Assembly: GCA_009760855.2 (NCBI GenBank)
Contig: WPIO01000013.1
Coordinates: forward strand, 3,975,001 to 4,037,000
Source: Cristatella mucedo
Taxonomy: Eukaryota > Bryozoa > Phylactolaemata > Cristatellidae
DNA: 62,000 nt
Reading direction: 5' to 3'
Shown: in pieces, positions 11,126 through 21,931 of the stretch
Numbering within the stretch: position 1 is the stretch's first letter
Layout of the letters: every line of letters starts with the position of its first letter
Made by a program: the position numbers and the translations under genes
Notes under the pieces: model-generated
What the model saw: the letters and a program-made list of their open reading frames with translations, nothing else
Told to the model about the DNA's origin: nothing
The model's database searches: none

Positions 11126-11869
11126 TCTGTATATCCATCTAAATATTTTTTTCCGTATTATTCCTCAACTCCATACATTTTAGAAGTGATTTATATAGCC
11201 TTTGTCTCGCAGAGCAAGCGCTTCTGTCGCCAAATATATTTGGGTTTAAAAATGGAGCAGCTAATTTATTTACCTTAGAGAATCAGTACGAGAAGGATTC
11301 AAAACTGATGCGACAGTTCATCCAGATAGAGATGAACTAATCCATGGCGGTATTTGAGGCTCATGTCAGCCGTGCCTGTCTGCCGTGCCTGCCTGCGCAT
11401 TCTCAGCCGATCCAGACCGTGCGTGCGTGCGTGCTTGCTTGCTGTCGCATTGTGCTCAGTCAGTCAGTCAGTATCGTGTCGCGCTCAGCCTAAAGCCAGC
11501 GCGTGTTTCTTTCAGGCTTCGCGGGATAGCTATCACCGAAAATCAGAGAAGGTGACCATTGCCTGACGAGAATCTTAACTACGCGATCAATGATCGCAGC
11601 ATATGCCCTCCCATTGAAACGACTGCTAATTTTGATAACCACTCACTCCGCACACCGACGCTCTCCCGTCAGGGCTGCTGCTAATTCCGCTTAGCTAGTA
11701 GAAATTAATCCGAAGCTAACCTTGGTGACCGCTTATAAATTGTGTCTCTTGAAAGATCACTCCGTGTGCAATAAGCTGTTAGCGGCTTGCAGCCCGATCC
11801 ACGATGACTCTCTGGACACTTCATTGTTTCTGATGCCTGGCTGAAGCTGTCAACGAATCGCTCAGATAC

Positions 11870-13055
11870 CGCCAATGCTACAAAGGGTTTCTTGCTTTTC
11901 TAATAACCTAGGATCGCTGAAAACTGGCGGTAGAGCGGCCGTAGGTGTACCTACCGTCGTGGCCTCCGTATCTCTTTTCAATTTCAAGCCTTTCGTTGCC
12001 TTTTGTGGCAAAACATGTTCTTTAGAACAAATGGCTGTCTGGGTTTCTACTGGTCAGTTTCTAACGGCGCTGGCATTTTCAGCAATCAAACCTTCACCCC
12101 TAATTTGTTCTGACTTTCTCTCAGCTCTTTGCCACAAGGAATAGCTCTCTACTTATTTTAGGCGATTTCGGTATTCATTTCATGACCCATTTGATCCAAT
12201 CTGTTCTAAAAAGTCAATTTCTCTTTGCCTTCTTGCTCACGTTCAAGCTACTTGATATGTAACAGGCAGCATCCTTGAATATTGAACTTGACCCTTGACC
12301 ACTTTTCTCCTGCGATTGGCCCCCATCGACAACTAAAGACACCCCTTACTGCAAGTCTGATCGTATGTGGAATTATTTATTCCTTAAATGCGTTTCTGTT
12401 TTGTAATGCATAATTATTCTTGAGTCGAGAAACCTATATTCTATTGAAATTGATATAGTCCGCTGCAGCCTTGCATTCTCTGCTCTCTGCTTGACCCTCC
12501 CACCTTTCTAGAATCATCGATGCAATTCTACAGCCAAACTCATGCACGCAAACACTGCATGCAGGAAATTTCTCCATCATCCTGATTTTCTTCTCTCGCC
12601 TAAATCAAAACTGTCTCAATTAAACTCAATGTTAAATTAACCTCACAGACTAAAACGACCACTAGCCTTTTGACCATGTCCGACGGTTTTATTCTTGTGA
12701 CGCATAGGGCAGTAGCGGCCCACCACGACAAACCTAACTAAATAAAGGGTACTGTGCCTGATTAAAGGTAACTCGATTTGATTTGAAGAAAGCTGCTGGA
12801 AGGTCACTCATTGGAAAGCCTAGATTATTGATCCGAGATAGCAATCGATCCGAGAATTTTCGTCCAGCCTTCCTTCTGCTGTTCTTATCCAAGACACTTG
12901 AACGAGTTTTAGCCCAGCAGCTGAAATATTGCACCAGATCATACCACTCACCATTCAATCGTGTTTCCTTTGCAGAAAGTGTAAAGCGCCTAGAAAGAAA
13001 TTGAGTTCTTTGAAGGCGCTTTATCAAGTGCGTTATTATTATTATTATTATTGTC
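11870..13055 (+). mobile_element. Internally deleted LINE copy (endonuclease piece + RT start + 3' tail)
   Basis: The plus strand at about 11950-12220 resembles the LINE endonuclease: SLFNFKPFVAFCGKTCSLEQ, MAVWVSTGQFLTAL, and a degraded GDFNIHFHDP counterpart. At about 12785-12945 the reverse transcriptase entry motif appears (NFRPAFLL, LSKTLERVLAQQL). Sequence then jumps to the element's 3' end (gtaaagcgcctagaaagaaa, ttgagttctttgaaggcgct) and an ATT run. Most of the RT is missing. Confidence 0.75.
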
Positions 13056-13184
13056 TGATTTTCCTGGCAAGTTCCGATCGGATTTAGAGTTAACCGTTCC
13101 ATAGAAACAGCATTAGTCTACAATGAACTCACAAACGTTGCTGATCAAGGTCAAGGGCCTCTCTGCTAGTTCTGTTAGATCTGC

Positions 13185-13325
13185 CTCGCCGGTTTGGCCC
13201 AGTGCTTAAAGTGCTCGCCCGACCAAGGTCAAAGTGAATTTCTAGGATGTCTGAGGTCGTGGACTCAAGCCCCGTGGCACATGTGAAGCCTCTGAATAGA
13301 GATTCAGTTCTCTTAGGGTGCCATA
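13185..13325 (+). mobile_element. tRNA-derived SINE
   Basis: tRNA-like head GGTTTGGCCCAGTGCTTAAA (A-box-like) and box-B-like GGACTCAAGCCCC, followed by a tail resembling the LINE 3' end (gaatagagattcagttctct). It matches the copy at 20685-20825 in reverse. Confidence 0.7.
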
Positions 13326-13344
13326 CAAATGAATCGTATCTAGC

Positions 13345-13660
13345 AGCAGCGCTTCACACTATTGACCACCGGACTAGTCTGGAGCGCCTCTTGGCATGCA
13401 TACTTATATCACTGGCACATGGCTTGACTTGGCTAGGTCCTACCTCAGTGTGATATTTTAGAAGGCACATGTAAATAGATGCCATTCATCTAGGGAGCCC
13501 GTAAAGTACGGTGTTTACCTGAGGCCTGAGGTTCTGAGGCGGCTCCTCATTTTCTCTCGCGATTATTCTCTGCGCGTGGCCGATGCCATTTCCTAACGCA
13601 ACAGTGGCATTCATTTCTACGCCACTGACACTTGGCTCAACCTATAGTGCGACCATTGTA
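13345..13660 (+). mobile_element. LINE RT fragment (motifs A to C)
   Basis: TIDHRTSLERL corresponds to the RT motif A region (family form [13 protein letters not shown]), followed by SLRVADA and, at about 13609-13632, IHFYATDT where the family has HFYADDT. Frames are broken. The catalytic YADD is YATD here. Confidence 0.65.
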
Positions 13661-15450
13661 AGGCGTGCTCTGAATCACGTGCCCACTTTAATTCCTTTGC
13701 ATCGACGACGTTTGCTCTTAGACGTCCACAGATTCTACGAAGCTTAAGGAGGATAAAGCTGACCTAAAATTCTGGGCAATTCCAACAATTACCGCAAAGT
13801 TGGAAGAGATGACCGGCAAGATTGCTTCATCTATCGACACTGCAGTGACGGTTGGCGGTTATCGGCGCTTGCTTTTCCAAAACGACTCGGCACTGGATGA
13901 ATGCACGGCCTCCGAGTTGGACCGAACTTTGACCCGAGAAGCATTGCAAAGACCGGGGCCAGCTTAGACGAGAGTGAGACCGCCAAAATAGTTTACGGCT
14001 TGTGAGATCGAGTCAGAATCGCTGAATTTCTTATACTCACGATTCCCGTCAATGCCCCTAATTGTGTACAACTGTGTAGCACCGAATTCACCTCCACATC
14101 GTCGCTTTGGCATCCAGGTCGCTTCACTCACTCGGTGACCTATGACCGGGTCGCTTCGCGCGCACTCGCACCCGCCTATCAGTAATTGACCTCCTGAGTG
14201 TGCCTCCTGAGAGCTCTCGAACGTCGCACCCGCTCGTCGGCTTCGATTCGTTATGCCGTTTGTAAAAGTAATTGATATATTTTGGTGATCAAGTTCGTAT
14301 TCACCCAAAGTCTGGAGCTCGCTTTTGGCTGCTGTCATTAGATGCATTGACTTTACAGCAGATAATGCATCGGTTCTGTCCATCTGTTCTTCTTTTTAAA
14401 TTGAGCCTGCCCTTTTTTGTTGTAATGTGTTGTTCGTGCCTACCTGTGCATGATTCAGTGCATGTTGCAACAAGAGGTCACATTAACAGGTTTCCATGAG
14501 AGTCTTCTCTCATATGATTTCGCATCTTGTCTGAGCATGATGCAGGCGTAATTTTTACGTGCTTGTCTGAGCATGCTGCCATAATTTTCGCAGACCCTTG
14601 GTGATTGCTTCTTTTGCAGCGAGTTTTAAAACACTTGGATCGCTACATGGCTTATTCGGACGCTATTCGAACAACCTATTACTATTATTATTGTTTAATT
14701 CATCGGTCAGGGAAACCTGTAATTAGTGAGTTGAGGAAGTGCAGTCATGCTAAAAAATGCATGAGAATGCGAAGCTGTGGTATCCCTATCTAAGAAAACT
14801 TGAGTTTTTGCAGTGATACGTAGTTGAAAGAAGGACTAGTTGACTGAGGAACTGTGGACATAAAATAAAAGGTCATTGTGAGCGGCAAACCAAGACTCTG
14901 TGCATTGGCTATATGAGATATGTTAGGAGAGCCCATTTTGAGATTCAGGCTAATTAATTTTAGAGTAGCTGTAATAATAACTATAACATTACATTACTAT
15001 AGCGTGAGAAGAGAATACAATTGTGTCTAGGAACTTTGCATAGGCACTAAGTAGGCATAGGCCCGAAACACTAGGCACTTAACCAATTGAAGGCCCTTTG
15101 TCAATCGAAGGCACTTTATAAACCGATTCTGAAGGAGTCATGCCGCATGATGTCATACCGCATGCAGCATAATCACTTGCGATAGCTGCTTCAAGTACTA
15201 ATGATTAGGTCCTGGTTGTCGTTACCATTTTCCGGTTGGATGTGTCTAAATAATTTTAGGAAGCAGAGAGCGTAGTTGCATTAAGGATTCTTTTGGCCAG
15301 CATCAATGATGGCCTCAGATGCATCTGCGTATTCTACGCGGAAACGATTATGTCGAGCCTAAGAGCAGGCAAAGACAGATCGGCAATCGGCCCAAACGCT
15401 TTGCAGCGCATAGTTGACTGACTCAATGCATAAATAACGATAGCGGGGCT
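13661..15450. other. Intergenic, nothing recognised
   Basis: No gene, clear repeat or RNA was recognised. A short ATT-type patch lies at about 14680-14695. A stretch near 14600-14990 (aaacacttggatcgctacatgg and following) may be a very decayed LINE RT C-terminus. Confidence 0.4.
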
Positions 15451-16671
15451 ATTTCAGCAGAACTGAGAAAATCTGGTTTCACGTCTGGTTCAGCTTCTCG
15501 AAGGAAGTTAGCTGGACTCGTGAGGAAGGAATTTCGATGGATTGCCAAATACCACCTGGCGGAAGTCTCGTGGTTCGGCGCATACCGCTGGTCGGGCGTT
15601 GAAAGACGCTGGCCGCTTGATGAGGCGAGCTTCTCGACAAACGGGGCCGTCCGTTGAGAGCACGGCTTCGCATCGACGTGGCAATGCGATCAGCAGCTGG
15701 AAAAATCCCTCCCCCCTCGCGACAGCTGACCGTGGTTTCGCGAAGCCAGTCCGAGACGACGTGCGCACTAGCTAGCGATTTCGCAACGCTCGCACGCGAG
15801 GATGAGCTCAATTGCATCGTCGCCGCCGCGCTCACCCACCGAGCTTAGCTCTGCTGCCGTGCCTGGGAACGTTTGAGTAATGCGCCGCCTGCCTGTCGCA
15901 GCCTCCTGCTCGGCTACTTGGATACCGACGGCAGGCGGCAAAGCTGCTCGCAGAGCAGCGGCGGCGGCGGCGGCGGCGCTCCCGGAAGCGGCTTCTCGCT
16001 TCGCTGCCTAAACTGTGCGACAGCTCCCTCTGTCTGGGATGCGTCTGCAGCTAGCTAGCTAGCTCGACGCGACGCGACGCGACAGCGCCCACTGCTCTCC
16101 GCACTCGGCGCTGGCACTTCCTTGCACGTTGTCGCTGGAGCGCCAGCTTTCGTCGCGTGGCCATTATGAGCAGAAGTAGGGCTCGAAGTGCAGCGCTCCG
16201 CTCGCAGCTGCGGCGCTCCCGGAAGCGGCTTCTCGACCGTCAGACCGGATCGACCGACCGACCGACCGAAGGATTTGCGTTCTGATGAGGGATGTACTCG
16301 GCGACGGATGCGGCCAAATCTAGCTTGACCCATTTATGCCAGGACGTCGCGACGTTCCAAGCGAACAGAGGAAGATGCAGCAACAGCGCGAGCGCCACCG
16401 AGCGCCTGCGAAGCTCGCACCTTCGGCAGTCGCCAAGGTTATGCTGCGAAACTGCTGCGCGAAACTGAGTGGAGAGTTTAGAAAATGCACACGACCTAGC
16501 GATTGGCTGCTGCGCTCTCGCCGGCCGCCGATGGAGTCGACGCCTCGCATCTCTTGAAGACCGGCTGGCGCGGCGGGCGCGCTCCGCCCCTGCGAAGTGG
16601 CCCCTCCTGCTCGCACGAAGGGCTACTCCGACTCGGTTCGAGAGGAGGCTCGCTCGCTCGCGAGACGTCCC
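15451..16671. other. GC-rich flank downstream of PDI-B
   Basis: GC-rich sequence 3' of the PDI-B stop. It contains a 25-bp direct repeat (15974-15998 and 16211-16235, cggcgctcccggaagcggct...), an AGCT run near 16051 and an ACCG run near 16250. No AATAAA is visible on the minus strand, so the 3' UTR end is unknown. Confidence 0.5.
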
Positions 16672-19600
16672 TCACAGTTCGATGTGCGCTGATTCGTGGC
16701 TCTCCTCGGCAATCAGCTCGCCCTCGGCCACCTGCAAAAGGCGACGGAAGCGACGTCTGGCGGTGGCAGCATCGTCGGCGGTAGCTTGGACGAAGGCTAA
16801 AGGCTTGGAAAACGACGAAGGCTAAGGACGCCGCAGGCATCCTCAAAGGGTCCTGGCGGCGTGACGGCGACGGAGCGAAAGCGCGCCGGCAAAGGAGCCG
16901 GGCGACGACTCCTTTCAGCGGCGAAAAGAAATCCGGGCGTAGTCGCGTGGCATTACGGAGCACGCCGATCTTCTGAACCGATTGTAAGCGTACAGCCGAG
17001 ACGTACCGAAAAATCAACTTCAACCAATCAAAAATCAAAAGATCAACGAGAGAGCAAAACTGGACCGACAGCGGTCGCATAGGGAGCGAAGGCTCGAGGG
17101 ACAGTGACAGTCCCCGAAGCACCAAAGCGGGAAGTGAGAGCGCGTCGGACCTTTGGACCTTCCTCCTCGTCCTTGTCACCGGCGCCTCCCTCTTTGCCGT
17201 CAGATTCGACGAATTTGGACAGGCCTTCGAGCGTGCGTGGTCCGCTGTAGTCGATCTCCTGCCGGAGAGCACGCGCGTGCGCGTTGCGATCGCCACCGTC
17301 TGCCGGGTCGGTCGGAAATACGAAAACGAGACGTTCGCGAAGAAAAGAGTGTTCGGGGGGCAGCAGCCCGACCTCTGGCGATCGCCCGAGTCGCACTCCT
17401 ACCTTCTCCTGACCGGGCACGAAGAACTTGATCGTCGGATAAGCGTCGATGCTCAGGCCGGCGATTTCGTTCGCGACGACGTCCAGCTTGGCGATCATGA
17501 GATCGGAGACGTCCTTATACTTTTCGCCCAGCTGCTCCCAGATGGGGGCCAGCTGCTTGCAATGGCTGCACCACGGCGCATCTGCACGAAAGCCAGGTGG
17601 GCATAATCGGCGGCCGAACGGCGCACGTCGACGCACGCCGTTCGGGAGCGAGGCAGCGAGGCTGAAGCTGCTTGAAAGCCGGCAGCCGTCTGCGTGGGCA
17701 GCTGAGGCAGGATCGAAGCGACGGCTAAGCTGGCTGGGTGGGTGGGGGGAAGTGGTGAGGAGGAGCTACACACGATGCAAGAGTGGGAGGAGTAGGAAGG
17801 AGAGGAGAAGGAGAAGTAGTAGTAGGGGAAAGGAGACCTGAGGAGGGTGGATGGTGAAAAGAAGGCAGCAGCAGCGGCGGCGACCGGAGACGAAGTTGCG
17901 ACCTTGACCTTGACCGACAGTCGCACTCACAGTACTCGACGAGCACTCTCTTGCCGCTGTCCTTGACGACCGCCTGGTAGTTGGTGGCGACGAGCACCTT
18001 GACTGGCTTGGCGTCCCAGTCGGCGGGCAGGTCCTCGGACAAGCGAAAGATCTGCACCTCGCCCGCCAGGTAGCGTGCCGCAAAGGCGTCGAGCGCCGCC
18101 GGACTCACGTCTTCCGTGTCCGCCTTGTACTTCCTCATTTCGCTGACGCCGACGGAGACCATTCTGTAGGCTGGCAGCCGCGTCGTCTTGACGCCGAAGT
18201 AGTCGGTCAAGTCCTTGGCTTCTTCGTGCTCCGTGTCCACGACGACGAACCGTATCTGCGGGCGAAAGCAGAGCGACTACCGGTGCAGGATTCGCAGCAG
18301 GAGCCAGGCAGCAGACGACAGCGACCGTCCGCCCGCGGCATCCGCCAGGTGGCGCTCTCGTTCACTGGCACGCGCGCGCGCGCGGGCGCCCGCGCCAGCG
18401 CCTCGACGCGAAGAAGGGCTCGAGCGACGGCTGTCGCAGGTCGAATGCTTTCGACGACTCGCGCGACTCGTCAGCCGGTCCGCGTCGACGGCCGATAGGT
18501 GGCGCGGCGACATGCGCTACTCCTAGCCGAATGCACGCGAAAGGGCGGAGTGCCTCGAAATGTATTGAGCGGCAAACAAGAGTCGCCCAAGGACACGGAC
18601 AAGCTGTGCTAATTAGAGCTCGGGCTGCACGCTTTGTAGCCGACGGCGTCGTGCGAAAGCTCGCCGCTGCCGCCGCCGCAGCAGCGGTGCAGGTACGTAC
18701 GTCCTAGTGCAGTTTCGCACGATGTGCGCGGCGCGGCCGACGGAGTCATAGACGGCCGCGCCGCACCGCGCACGTCGTGCGAAAAAAAATGCCGAAACAA
18801 CCACGGTCGACCGCTCTCAGAAGCAGAAGAGCGTTGACCCCACGCCGCGCGAGACGTTGGGTGGAGTGTTACGCGGCTACGTAACGCGTTACGTAGCGCT
18901 TCGGCGTACGTTATGTAATGATACGTACGTACGATACGCGTTACGATACGTAACGTATCGTAACGTAACGTACGGCGAACGTATACGTAACGTAACGCGC
19001 TACGCGGCCGAAGCGCGCGACAACGTTCGCGCCGGCTGCAGGAGGCAAGAGTGCGATTTTGCGCGCTCGGGTGCCTCTCTCACCTTGCCGACGTACTGGC
19101 CTGCTATCTGCCGCGCGTTCGCCAAAAGTTGCTTGTAGGCATCCGTCATCTTGGACGCGAACATCAGCAGGTGCCCCTGGACGTCGCTCGAGAAGATCTC
19201 TCGCGCACTGTCCGGATGGAACTCGGTCACCAGCGGCAGACTGTGCTTTTTGACGAAGGCCTCGATGGACGCCACCGTGAGCTCGCCGCCGCCACCTCCG
19301 CCGCTGAAATCGGCTCGCCCGTCGTCGAACTGCTTGAACAGCACGATCGAGTCACCGTCAGGGTCGACGCCGTACTCTCTGCGCAGGTCCAAGCTGGTCG
19401 TCATGCCGAAAGTGTGCTTTTCCATCTTGTCGGCCACGGCGAGCAGCGCCTCCGCCGCTGGGCCGTCGGCTCTCTGGGACGGCGGCAGCGGAGCGAGACT
19501 GGCGTCCGCCTCGGAGACGCCGGCTGCGAGAGGGCGCAGTGGTCGCGCTCTACTTAAAAACCCCTGCATTCTTCACGGGCCTTGCGCTCATGCACAGGAA

Positions 19601-19708
19601 AGAAGCCACGAAGCGATGGATATAGATAGGATATAGATAGATATAGATAGAGTGGCTGGTCGGCTTGCTCGAGTATACTAGAATACGTGTGTTTGTGTGG
19701 GTGTGCGG

Positions 19709-19748
<40 letters not shown>

Positions 19749-21788
19749 GCTGTTTGTAATAATATAATAATAACACACTTGATAAAGCGCCCTCAGAGAA
19801 CTCAAATCTCTTTCTAGGCGCTTTACATTTGCTGTAAAGAAAACGCCACCAAATTGTGAGTGGTATCATGTTTCATAAACAACATGAATAACATGGTTAG
19901 GGGTGACATGCACAGAGTCAGCATACCAGTGTGGTTAGTGGCAGCATGCACAGTGTCAGCACGCATAAGCACATGAAGGACAAATCACAGGGACCCACTA
20001 AATGCCATCATAAATGGATGCGTTTTTAATTTCCTTTTAAATTTCGTCAAGTCAGGGAATTTCGTCACGTAAGTCGGGAGTGAATTGCAGGCTTTGGGAG
20101 CATACGAACTAAAGGCACGATCTCCTAAGGATTTGAGGTTTGTACGAGGTATCGGTAAGCAGCTAGATTTCGAGAAGCAGGTGTTACGATGCTTGGCCTG
20201 GTGAGGCAGTAGATCTGATAGGTTGGCTGGAGCCAAAGAATGGAGGGACCGAAAAGTGAGTGACAAAACCTTGAATTCGATGCGTTGCTTGACTAGTAGC
20301 CAGTACAGGTCGGCGAGAAGTGGTGTGATGTGGCAACTGCGACGCTCACGACAGAGAAGCCTAGCTGCAGAATTGTGCACCTGCTGCAATCGCCTGATTG
20401 CACATGCCGGTAGACCAGCAAGCAGTGAGTTACACAAGTCAAGACGGGATGTCACAAATTCATGGACCAAGTTAGATGTGGTATCCTAATCTAAACATGC
20501 CAGAATTTTAGCTGTGATATGTAGCTGAGAGTAGGCAGACTTGATTGTGGAGGTTATTCGGTCGTCTAAAGAAAGGTCACTTTGGAACATGACACCTAGA
20601 TTTCGTGCAAATTTGACAGGAGATATGCTGGCAGAGCCGATTTTGAGCGTTAGCCTCTCCAATTTCTAATATAATAATATAATATAATTCATTTATATAG
20701 CGCCCCAGGAGAACTTAATCTCTATTCATGTGCTTCACATATGCCTCGGGGCTCGAGCCCACGACCTCAGTCAGACCTTGGTCGGGGCGAGCACCTTAAC
20801 TGCTAGACCAAACCAGCTCGGCGATTTCTGAATCACACTTGGTATTCCCACAACTAATAAGTTAGTTTTACCATCATTTAATTTAACAAAACATGCTTCC
20901 ATCCGTGTGCGGATGTCATCAATACATGCAGCAAGGGAGTTGAGAGATTCCAGGTGCTCAAAGGCGGGAGTGATCAAAGCAAAGGTATCACTGAGTGTCA
21001 TCGGCATAGAAGTGAAAGCCTAGATCGTGCTTGGCAATAACATCGGAAAGAGGGGAGAATAAACCGTGAAAAGAACCGGACCTAGCACGAAGCCCTGAGG
21101 TGCTCATATTTCAGCGGTACTTAGGAGGATCTTTGTCCATTCAGATCAATACTCCAGAGTCTCTCACTGAGGTAGGACCTGAACCATTGCAGAGCAGTGC
21201 CAGTGATTCGAGATGAGAGGCGTTCAAAAAGAACTCGGTGATCGATAGTATCAAAAGCTTCCGAAAGATCAAGCAAAGCAAGCAGAGATACTCTACCCAT
21301 GTCTGCATTCTTCAGTAGGTCGTTGTACACCCGAAGCAATGCTGACTCTGTGGATTAATTAGCTCTAAATCCAGACTGCACTTACTAACAAGGTTTGAAG
21401 TTTCAATATATGAGTTCAGCTGATCTGCCACGACTCGTTCCAGTGACTTTGGTGGGCGCAATAGAAAAGAGACTGGGCGGTAATTGCGCAAGTTCTCTTG
21501 GTATAGTGTCGCTTTTTTGTCTAGGTATGTGTTTGTGTGTGTATATCTCTGAGCGCGTGTTTCGCGTCTAAGGAGGAGGCAGGTGGAAGCATAGAAGCTT
21601 GGCAGTTAAAGTGTGAATGTGCTAAAAGAAGGCAGCGAGACTCTGTGCATACAGAATGAGCGAACGCTGGAGAAGACGAGACGCAGAGACCAAGATAGAG
21701 AGAGAGAGAGACAGAACATGGAGAAAGAGGTGAAAGGAGAGATAGATAGATAGATAGATAGATAGACAGATAGGTAGATATATATATG

Positions 21789-21863
<75 letters not shown>

Positions 21864-21887
21864 TATATATACATATATATATATATG

Positions 21888-21931
<44 letters not shown>

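Larger units (their letters stand above)
9481..11869. other. Intergenic AT-rich stretch with microsatellites
   Basis: A (TA)n run at 9660-9736, a short poly-C at about 10352-10361, and a compound TA/GT/CT/TA microsatellite at about 10975-11125. I see no supported gene. The Tyr-Ile ORFs in it are repeat artefacts. Confidence 0.7.
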
